Part shown: piece after piece, positions 12,442 to 26,007 of the stretch | How positions within the stretch are numbered: the first letter of the stretch is position 1 | Layout of the letters: each line of letters begins with the position of its first letter | Assembly (NCBI GenBank): GCA_963565915.1 | Contig: OY751488.1 | Span: 4,526,001 to 4,590,000 of the forward strand | From: Entoloma clypeatum | Taxonomy: Eukaryota > Basidiomycota > Agaricomycetes > Agaricales > Entolomataceae | DNA: 64,000 bases | Direction: 5' to 3' | Position numbers and translations under genes: made by a program | The notes under the pieces: generated by a model | Databases searched by the model: none | What the model was told of the DNA's origin: nothing | Seen by the model: the letters and a program-made list of their open reading frames with translations, nothing else

Positions 12442-15242
12442 CATCAGAGGTCTTCGCAGTCACTTCCCTGCGTTGACCAATCAATCTCGTGAAAAAAAAT
12501 TGGTTCGTTTGATGTCCTCCTTCAATCAGGCTTTCACACCGCTGGTTACTTATCGCGAGCGAAACCCGGTGGAAGGAGGGGTCCTTTCGACCACAGAACG
12601 AGCTCGCTTCAACGAAAGGATCGTTGATCATCCCCGATCGTCGTTGATTCACAAGCCGAAAACTTGGAAGACGGACACGACTCTCACTCGAACGAATGAC
12701 CAGCCAATACGTCTGACTCGGAACTCGTAAAAGCCTGGGCAGATGGATTCATGTGCAGGGGTTGTCCGACTAATCTATCATATATCACCAATGGTGGGGG
12801 CAGCTAAGTATCTGAGGGGCTCGCGCGTCGGAATGTCGACGTCGACTCACTGGCAACTGCATAGGATACGGCTCCTGAGCCCAAATCGCCAAGCTCCGGC
12901 TCATATAATCCGTGAGTAGTTTTTTTACATTGTCTGATCACCATGAAGCAGTTGACCTTGGGTTACTTATGAGTTGCCGAAGCTTATGGCGCCTGACATA
13001 CCCCTGATCTGGCACTCGGCGTTCCTTCCGACCAAGTATATCTATGCTGTCTTCAAGTATCCTATTGAACTCGTGATGTCGTAAACACCAGTGAGCTTTC
13101 AATTGGGAGCGACTCAATGGTCCTTTATAAATATATACTAACAGTTCATCTGAAGCATCGGGAGTTATGTATGTATGACGATCAGGAGCACTCCTGACTC
13201 CTGATTTCCGAGAAAGTGGGCCGCTCGTTCAACTTTCTCCACTTCAAGTCCTTTTCTATCCCATTAGTAAACGGCGCGCCGCGAGACAACTTGGTGATCT
13301 CCAGTTCCCGGACGCTCTGGTACGAGCCAAACTTAGATTGCTCCATTACCCTTACGCGCCCATGGCGATAAATAAGCCCATCTCTCGAGTCCTACTCTCG
13401 ACATGGATCCAAGTGTCCGTTGGTTTGGTGACTATGCTATCAATCTTTCCGACCTGTCCGGGCATTTGTATATGTTCTGGCTCGGTCAATGTGATGGTAC
13501 CATTTTTTAACCCCTGTATCATCGTTAACCTCGGACACGTTCGAAATTTTTTCAGAGAGATCCGACCTCTCGCGGCTCATGTGGGTGTAAAACCAAGGGC
13601 AATCCTGATAGGTCAGATGGCTGTGAGGGGGGGTGTGGGGGGTCCTGCACATCCGGAGAGTCCAAGGCAGGGAACTAGAGCTTTACAACTTGAAAAAATT
13701 CCTTTTGGTGGCGAGGTGACCGGGTGGGGATCTGCATAACGGCCTCAAAGCACCTGAATGAAGTAGGTCTTACCCTACATACCATTACACATCATTATTG
13801 GGATGAGAGAACGCCAGGGATAGACGAAGAGAAACGGTCCCATTTACGTCGAACAAATTACTAAGAGTAAGTACTCAGCGACATTGTGCGCGATCACCGA
13901 TTCACGGCTTTCGCCCTTTCTCGGTGATTGAGTTCAATGCAAAGGCTGATGAGCTGTGAGTTTCCGGCACGGTGTTCATTTGCAAGCCCTATCTCAAGAA
14001 TCAAATTGGAAGAGATGTGAGAGCGAGCGAACCTGCAGGCCATATGATAGCGTCGTGAGAGGTTAAGTACAATACGCGTGTGTCACCAGGTGAGCAAAGA
14101 AGAATCGACGCATCTTCGTGAGCCCGGCGCGTGTCTATAGGGACGGAAGCAAAAAAAACAAGGTCTTTGGCTCTAACCGCAAGGGGATTACTTTTCCTTT
14201 CACAGGAAGTGGTAAGGACGAGGTAAGGATGAGACGGCAGCTGGGCACATACATAGGTCATCCCCACCGCAGTACGATGGCTCGCCTCGCGACCCAGATC
14301 GAGAAAGATTACTCTTGCGATGAGTATTTTTGGGAAATCAGGAGAGTGCTCATCGGGCAGCATCCTTGCGAGGTTTCAAGCAACCTTCAGAACTTCGATG
14401 GATCTGTCAGGTGTGCGGGATGGATGGTGGCTAGAGCAAATCAACCGTGATAAGACGTGTAGGCATCTTAGACAGTGGTAGAGTTACGGCACTCGAAGAT
14501 TGTTCGATATACGGAAAAAGAAAGCGACACCTGACAGAACTTTAAATTTCCGCCAATAAATAGAACCGTGGGCCGGGGCATGGGGGGGGGCATCATGCTC
14601 AAAATCATTCTGTGAGAGGAGCAGAATATCAATATTATTGCACTGAACCGAGATCCAGGTAATCTGACCAAAGGAATTCTGGGGCTGCGATATTCGGCTG
14701 ATAATTCAAAAATTGCGACACCAGTGGGAGGCATGAGCCCCTTAAGTACTAGTCCCGCAATGTCTCTAGAAATGTTCGAATATATTAGGGTGTGAGTGGT
14801 CATCTTGCTTCTGAGGTTGACCAGAGTATTTGGACTCCCGGCAAGGTATTCAAGACCACCCACGCTCTGCCACTAGGCGTCGGCGATCTAAAGCCGTGGT
14901 CATCACGCGGTCTGACCTAGAGTTGTGTCCAGGGTGTTCGAAGCGTCGATGGAGACCTTGAGGCAGGTCTGGTCACTCAGTCCCAAATCAGCTGCACCAC
15001 AATTCGGATCACCCGCAGATAGCATCACCAGTAGACAGATTCTATGATTATTTTTCGAGGAATCGTCGAGAGCGACGATTCCACTGGCAAAGTTGTTGAA
15101 CATCGAACTTGAGCTTGAACTCCAAGTGGGAAAATGGAAGGCCAAGCATTACATAATCCACCTTGTGTTGCTGGGTGTTGTTGGCAACGACATCCACGCT
15201 TAACGAGCTCGACGTCCCGCGCAGCGACGACTTGACCACCAA
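12442..15242. other. intergenic, no gene seen
   Basis: Open frames of 70-130 codons occur on both strands but overlap each other, show no motif and cannot be linked by plausible introns. Repeats or RNA genes are not evident. Confidence 0.55.
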
Positions 15243-18025
15243 ATGCCTATCAAACACCTTGAAAGTGAGCATTGGTCATGACCTTCTCTTCTTTTTCCAG
15301 CCAAGGAAAGCGCCAAAAAGCCTGAACAAACATTCTGATCGTTACAACCCCCAGACTATCTCGTGGAACGGAAGCACCTGCAGACCCTCCCTCTTTCTGT
15401 TCTGTCGGATTCGCGGCTAGGGATAGATGCATCCTACTACCTCTCCCAGCTCACGGATAACTCGCCTTCACGGGAGCCTTTACTCGCCGCCACGGGCGGT
15501 TTGCCTTTAGCGCTCACACAGCGCATCGAATCCGACCTACGTGCTCTGGAGAAGCTGCGTATAAAACCTGTCTTCGTGTTCCCCGGTCTCGTTCCCAACA
15601 AGCGCTGGAAACCCATCAACCACCTGGAGCACAACGAAGGGTGCAGAGACAGGAATCAAGCGTGGGCGAAGTACGAGGCCGGCCAGGAGGAAGCAGCCAC
15701 GAAATTGTTTGAGGGGCGGAGCAGCTTCGCGCAGTGGGATCTATGGAGGATGATTTTGAGGATTTTTAGGCAGAGGAACGTCGAGTTCATAATTGCTCCA
15801 TATGTCGCTTGGGCGCAAGTACGTTCTGTTACGTTTTCTTCAAATTTTGTGTCCGGCTGACTAGTCTTCTTTGTGAAGCTGATATACTTGCAGCGTCACC
15901 AGAAGGCGTATATCCATGCCATCTATGGCCCAACGGATACATTGCTCTATCCAGGTGTTGATAAACTCATTACCGCCGTTGACCTCGTCTCGCCCAGCCC
16001 GTCGTTCACGTTCACTTCGAAGCGAACGTTCTTGCAAGAGCTCGGCTTGACCGAAGACCAATTTCTTGATGTCGGACTCCTTGTCGGATTTGACCATTCA
16101 TTGCCATTCCCTCCCACAGTCCACGAACAGGCGCTGAAGGCCACCGTCGACATGGTCAAGTACTACAAGTCCGGCCATGCAGCCGTCTCCGCCTTCTGCG
16201 ACCATCCGGCCGTTAAAACTATTCAATATTCGGACCACTACGCACGCACACGGTCCATGATAAAATATTCCCTCATCTTGTCATCCGAAGGAACAGTTGC
16301 ACCCCTTCCAGTTGCTTTGAACCCGCCACACGGCCCAAGTCACCACCCACACCACCCCGGGAGCAGCGACATCCCGCAAGACCTCCATGAAATCTTCACC
16401 AATCGTCTCCCTGACGAAATTTACTTTTACCTTTCCCGCGGACTCATAGGTCCCCAAGCCCTCGTCTGGCTCACGTCCGGCCAGATTGTGGAGAACCCGC
16501 CCCTGGACAATGGCGAAACGACGGAATACAAACGTTTCGTCAAGGAGGTCATTACCGATGGGCAAACCGGCCCACGTGCTACAGCGCTTGCTCTGGTCAG
16601 CAGCGTCTCGCATTCGTTCTGGGTCAACCGAAAAGTTTTGGGCTATTTCTGGTTCGAGACACCCTCGCCGCATGCCCAGAAGGCAATCCAGCATAACTCA
16701 ACTCAGACGGCGCAGCTGGCCGAAAGGGTCGCTGGCTGGCACGTTCCGTATTCCATCGTGGAGGAGGAATTAAGGAGGCAGAATGTAAGTCTTTGTTTCT
16801 CCTAACCGACGCAGATCTGGTCATTACTGATTTGGATTTTTTTTTTTGGTGATATAGTCATCTACGATTGACTTTGCCCTTTGTTTGGGAGCCACCGCGT
16901 CGGAAAGGTATGCGGCACGTACGAAGAACAAGGCCACCTTAACACAGCCTCTTGACAAGAAGGACGAGGTGGTTGCGAACGTTATATGGAGGTTTCTGGA
17001 GCTTCGTGGGTGAGTATTGATACCTGCCTATCCTCTCCTTGTTTTTTTTTGTTTTGTTGACAATGTGATTTCCCCCCTTGACAGGTTCCTGTTGAACACG
17101 CATGTTCACTCACCCTTGGCTCGGGCGATGTACATTGCGATCAAACAGGCCCGTGTCAACGATAAATTCCAAGATCCCCTCTATCTGTTCCTAGAAATGG
17201 TCAGGGCTGGCGTGATGCATGGCCATTTATGGTCTGGGCGGGCCTTTAGTGGTGGCCCGAGTTTTGGCACAGGTGAGAAAGCGTTTCTCACGCTGATTCT
17301 ATATCAATTAACAATGATTCTGTGCGGTGTCCAGACGACGAGAAGGCATGTATGCTTTTGGTAATGCGGGTACTCAGTATTATCCCGTTGAATTTCAAGG
17401 CAAGTCTGATCTCCCGGGATTCGTCGCCCTTATATTTACCCTTATTCGATAATTGAATCTAGTCGCAGCCATGGTCTGCCCCACTGTCAAGGGAACTCTT
17501 GGTGTTCAACTCATTCGTGCGATCGCTTACGCGTGCCTTGCGCACACTGTTGGAGGTTACATCGTTAAACATGCTGCTCCGGACGGATGCCCGCCGTTCA
17601 CGGGATGACTATTTGGACATCACGCTCTCTTTACCCTTCCAGACGGAGGTGAACACTGGGTTTGGGGTGCTCGCCAAGGTGTACCTTGATGCTCTGACAC
17701 ACATCAACGGCCGGACGCGTGTGCTTGATCCCAACGCGGAAGGTGTGAAGGAGGCGAAAGCGATGGCGCTGGAGATGTGCGAAGAGACGTTCACGGGTGT
17801 GAAGATGCCGAAACTGGAAGTCGAACGGGGTTTCAGGTTTTGGGACGTGGTAAGAATATATATTTGAATCAGAGGAGGTGGAGTTGATTGTGACTGACGG
17901 GCGGACGGTGTGTTTTACAGACGCTGACAGCGATGAGACAGCTTTACTCTGAAGGGGCCGTGATGCGGGAACTGATTGATCAGTTCGAGGCAGCTGAGGT
18001 CTGGCTTGCACCCATGCGGCCGTGA
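15243..18025 (+). CDS. mkt1: MKT1 homolog, post-transcriptional regulator with XPG-like fold
   Basis: Eight exons are resolved: 15243-15264, 15355-15818, 15879-16784, 16858-17009, 17085-17272, 17335-17399, 17463-17849 and 17921-18025, for 762 residues. The first exon is only 22 nt (MPIKHLE). The N-terminal part has the FEN1/XPG-like segment (SRLGIDASYYL; further on AYIHAIYGPTDTLLYPG), followed by the Mkt1 middle and C-terminal domains (LPFQTEVNTGFGVLAKVYLD). Yeast Mkt1 acts with Pbp1 in translation-level control of HO and mitochondrial-protein mRNAs and supports M2 double-stranded RNA maintenance; it is thought not to be an active nuclease. Intron 6 (17400-17462) begins with GC rather than GT (GCAAGT). 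All phases agree, which supports the model strongly. Confidence 0.94.
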
Positions 18026-18358
18026 CGTCGGATTTGGGCGGGGTTGTCGGGCAGGGTGCAGCGTGTCGGCTGTGGGGAGGGAGGGTGATGTTGTGTTGTT
18101 GAAATGTTTTGATTTCGAGCGTGTGTGGGTAAAGTCAATCTCATTTTTGGGCAAATGGAGATGGTATCGCATGAGAAAATATGGGCAAATAAGCGGATCT
18201 ACCGGAGTTCACGTGTATGGTAGCCCCAAAGGGACATGGGAAAGTCTTGCCACGGATAGCTCTCGCGTCGGAAGGTGATCTCACCAACGAGATCTCTGCC
18301 TGATCGATCCTGATTCCCTTTCAACGATTATAGTACTTATGCTTTCTTCTACAACTTC

Positions 18359-19214
18359 ATGTCATTCGCGTGGCCCAACTATTTAATTCCCAGTCTCCTC
18401 TCACTCCCCCCTCCCAACGGAATGCTCCCCGCTCTCGCTCTCTCCTTCTCATCCGTAGACTCTTTCTCAGACCAACAACTCCCCAAGTTCTCTCCCACCC
18501 ATCTCTACTACCGCCAGCAGCACTCCGTCCAGATCATCGAGCTCGTCGAGTGCGATGCCCCCCCACCACGCAACATAGCTTCAGTCATCAACGACTCCAC
18601 CTGCTCCTCAAGCTACTCTTCTTCCTCGGAAGACGAGGACGAGGACAGCGACGAAGAGGAGGACGTCGCCACGTCGTATTGCTCATCGGACCTCTCGCCA
18701 GAGCACTCCGAATCAGCACCCCCGGCCAATGATGACTCCCCCCGCATCGAGCTGGCCTCGGAAACCTACTCCAGTATGAAGCGCATCATCGCGTGGCGCG
18801 AAAACTTTTCCAACGACTTCAGTACAGCTTTCTCAGGTATGTTTGCCACATTATTATTATTTTGACCCAAAAAAAAACCTGACTTTGTCAATCTTTCCAG
18901 AGACATCATCGCCGTCGTCGCTAAAGCGCAAATTGGAGCTCGAAGAAGATGACGATTCCGTGAGTAAATTGTCCCTGTGACTTATTTGTCCGTCGTTCGT
19001 AATAATTGATCATTTGACTAATTAGAATTCACATACATCCAAACGATCACGGTCGCAGGCTTCGCAGGGCGATGCCAGCATCATTTCCCTTGACATGCAT
19101 CCATGCCCGGCGTGTGATGCCGCTTTCCCGACACGGCATGACCTACGCCAACACGGGCGTGATGCACAGGTCAATGAGGCGTGTTGCGTCGCTGTGGAGT
19201 ACGCCCTTGAATAG
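18359..19214 (+). CDS. small acidic protein with a single C-terminal C2H2-like zinc finger
   Basis: Three exons (18359-18836, 18901-18959, 19026-19214) give 241 residues in a consistent frame. The middle has a Ser run followed by a long Glu/Asp stretch, then a basic, nuclear-localisation-like segment (SLKRKLELEE; SKRSRSQ). The C-terminus has one finger: CPACDAAFPTRHDLRQHGRD. Two Cys and two His fit, but the His spacing is not classical, and a later Cys may take part. This suggests a nuclear DNA-binding or regulatory protein; targets are unknown. The ATG at 18359 is the first in frame; an ATG at 18422 (MLPALALSF) may be the real start. Confidence 0.7.
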
Positions 19215-22200
19215 ATCGACCATGAAAAAACAAAACAAAATCTTGGGAGGTTCCACGAATCGAACCCAGGCCGGCTTTCCATTCACCCCCCAACCCACAC
19301 GCACTCTCACCCTGACACCGCACGCCCACGATTCCCTTTCTTATCTTGTCCTTCGCACACGCACACATATTCCCGGCTCTTCCTTCCTTGCGACGCTTCT
19401 CATGAACCACGATTGTCATTTCACGCGCACATGTTCCAAGCATGCGATTCGGACATTCCATCGCCATCATTTACCTCAGTGCCGTCCTAATCAGCCCGCA
19501 TTTGTACAACTATTTCAACCCATTCACACCCATCGGCTTACCTTACACACATGTACTCACACTACTATCCACCGCATCCACCGTTCTTTATTTTACAAAA
19601 ACTTTCTTGTAACTACAGCATTGTTCCACCCCGAAATGCAGGGCTATTATTAAACCTGCTAAACATATCTTCTTGTTTCCCTTTGGAGGACCAAAAATTG
19701 ATTATGTATCCTCCTAACGGAGGGGGGGGGGGAGCCATTGACTGTCCTATCACAGATCCACATCATTGAATTTGACCACGGCTGTCAATGATCTACACCC
19801 ACGCAAACACCCACCCGCACACCATCCTGATTGCCTTTCTACTCGGTTCAAAATGACAATCTGACACGAATGTATTACAAAAAGGCAGTGCGCCTCCCCA
19901 CACAACGACACTCGTGAAATTTTTTCTTTGAAATCTGATCGATTGAAATCTTGGTTTCGGCATCTAGTCGTAGGCGGTGGATGGGAAAAAAAAAAAAAAA
20001 GGACAGTGTGCACGGCCGCCTGGCGCCTACTTTACTTACTAGTGTGAGAGCCAACGTCCTTGATATGGTAGTTTTTCTCAAGGACGTCGACTCCACCCTC
20101 ACCAATTGTCCGAAATTTGAAAAGGTTCGAAATCAATTGGGAGGAGCAAACTCAGCGAGACGCACAACACCCTGAACCTGTCGAAAACCGGTCCGATGAA
20201 CGAGAGGCCATGATGGGAAGCGCTTCTGTTATTTACGCTCTTTCGGAAGTGCGCGGTCCTTGCGGATACAACGTGATAGGGTGTGTGTATGTGTGTGCTT
20301 CCAGAGAAGGTCGAGAAATATGCAGAACGGACCCTAGCTATATTGTCCAGTGCAGGTGATTGTAATTGAAAGATGGAATCAGGACTTCGGGGGCTAGCAA
20401 TCGCACTGAGGATGATGGCTCTTTGGGCCGAGATGGAAAAGAAAAAAGGAAGAAGGAAGGAAGAAAGAAAGAAAAGGAATGCCGTTGAGCCTTGAGGTGA
20501 CATTGCGTGTGTGTGTCCTCAAGAAATGCAAAGAATCACGGGTACTTACTCTTGAAAACTCTCTCATGCTGATTGAAGCTTTGATATAAGATAATCTTTT
20601 TTTTTTTCGAAAACGTTCACAGAAGGACCTCTTCGAACCAATTTGACACATCGACCATAATCGATGTCGAGAACGATTGAGAACTCCCGCCTTGAATCCG
20701 CCCCCGTTTCCCTTTCCCCCCCCTGTGAGAAATCGCCAGTGCTTTCCCGATTATTCCTTGGAACCTCGCTTTGCCTCGTTGCTTGTGCACATGTCCCCGC
20801 TTCGCGAAGTCCCCGTCGTCCTCCCTGTTTTGTTCACTCCAGGGAAGACGCACCCTGGAGGGGATCGCGTGACGATTTTCCCTGAATCTGACTGTGACCT
20901 GGCAGATGTTGATGTTTGCGAAATCTGAAGGAAAAAAAAACCTCCTCTGCCAAGGCCAAGGCAGTCCTTTTTAGCCTACGCAAATCACACGTCCGGGCTC
21001 TATACATGACGTTTTGTACATACTTACATTTCATCCCCACGGCAGTCAAGGGATTTCCGGATACCGGGCCTTTGATGCGGGAAACTTGGCGACTTCCAAC
21101 TTCCAAGCTCCTGCTGGGTGGTGGCGTCTGCGTGCAAGGGTGGTGCGTGTGCGTGTGAATGGATGTTTGACTTGGAAGATTCTTCGACAGCCTTCGGACA
21201 CTTCCTGCACCCCAGGACTTTTTGGAAGGGCAGGGTTGGGTACGGAAGGAAGGGATCCAGGTGAAAAACGGATGATAAGCATTCCGATCCGTCGAGGCTT
21301 CGAGCTTCAGGCGACCCTTTGATGCGCGGAGTATAATTGAGGCGATGAATGTCGACCTGCATCAAGCTGCATTTGGGCTGCATGGCGCTGAAAAGTTCGA
21401 TAGGAGTAGACTGGAGCCGTTTTCGCAGGATCTAGGGAAAAGTAATACACAGTCGCAGGATCAGTTGGACGTGGGCGCTTTGGTGCATAACTCCTTCTTC
21501 CACAATTGAGAATCGTGAGTCGTTATGGATTTATCTCATTCGTCAATAAGGGAAGAGAAAGTCAATACATTACGAGTCGTGAGGTAGAATGTTGGGACGA
21601 CAAGCCCCCTTGGATGCCCATGGATGCATGAGAGGTTCCGTGAGAGAAAGCGACGCACACAGAGGCGTTCCAAGGCCGTCGTGCACGTATTTGGGTAAAT
21701 ATCTTGAGCGGTCTTCGCAGACATTTGTATGGCTGCAGCCACGCACGATTGACACGGACGAGGAAGGGCGGCACTGGCTTCCCGCGAGGGTTCAAATGTT
21801 CATCGTGTTTCGCTTTCCATGTTGGGATGCGGGGGGGTGACGATTGCGATTTCTGGTGTGGGAGAGCTGGAGATCCATTTGGAAGGTAGCTCAGGACCGT
21901 GTCGAAATGCCTTCCCCCTTCCCCCTGGCACCTGCCTCTCAAAGCATCGATCCGAGGCTTGATAACCTGATGGATGCCGATATACTACTGCATGGCGTGG
22001 AGATACCTTCCGGCGATATCGCGCCATGTATGGATTAATCACCTCATCGACCCTTTGCATCCCGGATGGTGGCGTGGAGCTGGCCAGCCCATCATCATCG
22101 GTGGGAAGGAAAGTGTGAATGCGATGGGCAGTGCTTTGCTCGGCTACTAAGCTTCACGGGCCGGCAACTTGAAAACTTCCCAATACATTGCGAGTCTACT

Positions 22201-24289
22201 CAGTCACACGGACTCCGTCCCCGACATCGAGTGTGAAGGCCTCCTACTGCGCGCCAAAATGGGTCAGTGCTCAGCGTTTGCGCAAATCAACTGATTGAGC
22301 GTTGCAGAAGGAGAAATTGACGCCACCATCAACGACCGTTGGGGGGAGCAGACCACCTGTTTTTGACAACTCAATCGATCATGACAATTGACTTGAAGCC
22401 TTCAATCGGAACGGAAAAGGTACGCGGATGTACTTATCACAGGATATTCAACCCGAAGGGTCGCCGCACCGGCCAGAGCGCAACATCATCCATTCATCAC
22501 TCAAACCCACTTTCTCGCCATACTTGTGAAACTTGTACTTATTCATGGCTGTGATAGCTTGTATGGACCTTTTACACTTGTGCTAGTGGCAAGGTGATGC
22601 TGCACCCAATGTGGATCCTGGAATCATGTGGGCCAACACCACACTGGCATGTGCGAAAACCTCGTCATGGTTCCCCTGATCGTCATGTCCTCAAGGACGA
22701 ATGAATATTCATGAATTCTCTTCTCCTCGACCTTGTCTGAATGTCGCCGTTCCATTCGCCCATGGTGAAATACACTGTAACAATCGCTCTGGAGATCCGA
22801 TTTTTCTCGGAGGTTATTTGTGCGAAATTGCCATATTGCTCTGGGAAAGGACTTTTTCTTCACCGCTGCCCTCCAACAACACAGCCTTTCCCAGTGTTCC
22901 ACCACCGCAACAAGGAGACCGTGACATCAGTCGCAAACGCCACAGTTCTCCTGTTGTTACCCTGGCCCTGGGAACGTTCAAGTGTCTTGCTTACTACTAC
23001 GCTGCGTCGGAGTCGCTTACTCTCCCCAATGATCTACTTTTCTCTCACCGGTATCGCTGTCAGCCATGGACTCGTTTCCCCGCGACGAGGGGTTCTCAGG
23101 ATCAGGCAATCTATCCTGTTTTATTCAAGAAGGGCTGTTGCTGTGTTTCTCGCGTTTCGGTCGGCGGCTGTTTCAACTACATACACATCACTCTACTACT
23201 CAATATCCAATACGGGAGCGATAGGCTGTGCTGCTCCTCTCTGATCCACAACCGCTGCTGTCAGGTTCCTGGTACTACACTGTCCCTGCGGGCAGCTCGG
23301 TCTGTCGAGTCACTGTGCGCATCACACCAGATCACTTCTCCAGTTATGTAGAACTTACGGCGGTGATCTGCCGTACACCATGCGCTGTCATGATTCCCCG
23401 ACGGCGGCTACCTGAGCGCTGATCCTTGAATTGTCGCTGATGACTCTTTTTCCCCGAAACTCGGGCGTTTCAAAGGAACATGGTCCATCCAACTCCAAAC
23501 ACCACTGTTCCCTACAATTACCGCGACAATATCCGCATTGAAGGAGCAAAAATATGATACTATACTGCTCAACTCCGACTGCGCGTTGAATTGATATTAT
23601 GACCGGCCTGGATCACCGTCGAATTTACGCATCCTATTTCATATTGCGCTCCGATTTCGCGTGAGGATGTTTCTTTTTTTTTTTTTTTTTGATTTGCGTT
23701 TTCGATATGTTACTTACGCGCCTATATACGATAGGCGAAACCCTCTCCCATCGTCGCCTTGCCCCCTCCTTGCCGAATCGGCGAGATAAATCAATGGTAA
23801 CCATGGAGAGGGGGAGCATATCGTGAGGCGCTTTTGGCCTGGATCGAGGTACAGCAATAAGGAGTGAAAATCCAGGATGATCTAGTAGCTACATAACAAT
23901 TGCAGTTTGGCCGGGCCCAGGCCCCGATTTTGAATGGATGTTACTTACCCCTAGAGTGCTCGATAAGCCAAATCTTGGCTGGTAAAAGGCGCCGAGTCCG
24001 AGTCGGTCAAATGATCGACCGTAAGCATGGAATATACGTAATAGATTGGACTTTTGAAGGAATACAGTAGGCTGCGCTTACTACGAGCTTTGAGAGATAG
24101 AAGTTGCGAACAGGTACAAATGCGCCACTCGCAAAAAACTTACTGCTCATGCAACCATACCCCGAAAATTGTGAAACCGTGTATATGGGAACGAAAATGG
24201 AGAGTCCAGATTCCCTTCAAGTTGTGTGAGGTCAGCAACTTGAACATTCTTACTGGCCGGATGACTTCTGTCGTCATTCCTGTTCACCA
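19215..24289. other. long gene-poor stretch
   Basis: About 5 kb with no recognisable gene. Two overlapping open frames of 216 and 167 codons at 22701-23351 on the plus strand are the longest, but neither shows a motif or sensible composition. Mononucleotide tracts (A at 19985, T at 20598 and 23673) and a GAAA/GGAA-rich patch at 20440-20480 are present. Confidence 0.5.
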
Positions 24290-24517
24290 CGTACAGGAGC
24301 GGAAGTCGTATCGTCGTATCTTGGATATCCCAGAACTCGTTCTCTGCATACTGTCCGAATTGGTTAATCTGGTTCGAGAATTCAACGGTTAGGCACCGCA
24401 GTCAAGTTGCCCCTCCTACGGATCGCACAGACCTCAAAACATTTTCTATCTCCGGCCCTCGACATGCTTTGGAGCGGCCAATGCTCGCTCACGTCATTCG
24501 CCCTGGATATGCTGTAG
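24290..24517 (+). pseudogene. F-box gene fragment
   Basis: One frame reads RRILDIPELVLCILSELV, a typical start of an F-box. After a break of frame it continues as TSKHFLSPALDMLWSGQCSL, the usual continuation in Agaricomycete F-box proteins (cysteine-poor helix, then DxLW). The two halves are in different frames and the second soon meets a TAG. No downstream leucine-rich or propeller part follows. It is best read as the decayed 5' end of an F-box gene; an intron between the halves cannot be fully excluded. Confidence 0.45.
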
Positions 24518-25094
24518 GCCCAATCAAGAGGTCACTGATTCCCTTGCTCTCGATCGTGTCAGCATTTCATAGGAGTTGGAAGAGGTCAAGAGCTTGGTAC
24601 TAACTGAGATCTCTATTACATAAGTAGTAGACACTGGCCGACACAATCGAGCATTTGCACTGGGAACGATTCGCGTCATACGCATATCGAATACGTTTGT
24701 GGAATACAATTACAATATTGTAATTGACAGTTTTGCGCTGCTCACCAGACCCCAACGAACGGCGGGTGCCATGGCATCTCCAGCTTGGGATGGTCAGAAC
24801 GCTTTCTCACCTCGAGATCATCAGCACGGGAGATATGGAAATCCCGGGGGGACGACAATTTGTCAGTATCCGCTCAGGATGACGAGGTTGAGGAAGCTTG
24901 TCGAATTCAGAGGAACGCGTCCTCCACTTTTCAGGTAGAGCAACGGGATTCCATAAGGATTACATATGTGGATTCAACGAGCTACAAATGTGAAAACTTT
25001 GCGCAAGTCAGATATTCTAACCAGGGGGAAAAGCCGATAGATACTAGACCTTTCTTTGGATCGACAACAAAAACAGATCAATGTCCTTCAAATT
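24518..25094. other. intergenic before tRNA cluster
   Basis: No gene motif is seen between the F-box fragment and the tRNA-Lys gene. Confidence 0.5.
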
Positions 25095-25190
25095 AGCCCA
25101 CCGCGAGGGTCGAACTCGCAGCCTTCAGATACCTCCAACCTGTGGTCTTCCGTAAAAGTCTGACGCTCTATCCGATTGAGCTAGGCGGGC
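25095..25190 (-). tRNA. tRNA-Lys(TTT) with intron
   Basis: Canonical acceptor, D and T arms; anticodon TTT; 22-nt intron after position 37, unlike the introns of the other copies. Confidence 0.93.
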
Positions 25191-25477
25191 GCGAAGTATG
25201 ATCACGAAAAGATACCTCACTTCCGTTAACACGTCATTGGATATATCTCAGATCAAGAAAAATGCATAACGGATAGCGCTGAGTAGGTGAATGAACACAC
25301 GTTCGGTTGGGTTTTGACAATCTGACTGATCACCGGGTAAGGGCTTTGTGCTTGAGCATAAAGGCGTTTGTGTAGACGCGAGAAATCAGGTATACGTACC
25401 CTGTTAATCGTTGGGGAGTCATCGGAACGAAGACCTTGCCATAGTAGACTTCTTGTGAGGTAGAAAAATATTGCTAT

Positions 25478-25571
25478 AGCCCACCGCGAGGGTCGAACTC
25501 GCAGCCTTCAGATAACCAACCATCTTCTCATTATAAGAGTCTGACGCTCTATCCGATTGAGCTAGGCAGGC
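25478..25571 (-). tRNA. tRNA-Lys(CTT) with intron, one acceptor-stem change
   Basis: Same body and anticodon CTT. The acceptor stem has T at position 4 instead of C, which leaves two adjacent G-U pairs. Probably functional, but the weakest of the intact copies. Confidence 0.85.
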
Positions 25572-25902
25572 TTGGGAGACATATGGAACAAGGTGCCGAT
25601 CTGTTGGTGTTCTGGGTAGAAGGTGTCACCATTTGTAGTATTTTTTCCGGGCGAAGAAGTACAAACATACCACGAGTATGAAGGGAGAGCTCCGAGAAGG
25701 CTCTGCACTACGTTACCGGTAAGGTAGTTGTGTGGGTGCAATGTGGTGTAATCCATTGGCAATATACGGCGGCTGGTTCATTGAAAACGCGCTCTTGTTG
25801 TGCGCCAGCGCATCATACCCCTGTATATTTTGCGAATCGAATGTAGACCTGGAGCAGAGCGTTGAGCGAAGTTTCCGTCTGGGTACGAAAGACGCTCCCT
25901 GA

Positions 25903-26007
25903 AGCCCACCGCGAGGGTCGAAGTTGCAGCCTTCATATTCCCAGGAAAACAAAATATGGCGAAGGACAATAAAGGTCTGACGCTCCATTCGATTGGGATA
26001 GGCCGGC
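25903..26007 (-). pseudogene. decayed tRNA-Lys copy
   Basis: The 3' third still matches the tRNA-Lys genes. The D arm, the anticodon stem (TCAGA opposite TATGA), the T stem and the first acceptor bases have substitutions that break pairing, and the intron region is longer. The B-box is damaged. This is a tRNA pseudogene in the same cluster. Confidence 0.8.

Noticed and set aside
19245..19280. Possible tRNA 3' end on the minus strand (B-box-like GGTTCGATTC)
   Set aside because: The T stem does not pair and no acceptor partner or A-box is found upstream.
22701..23351. 216-codon and 167-codon overlapping frames
   Set aside because: No domain, odd composition, and both frames equally open.
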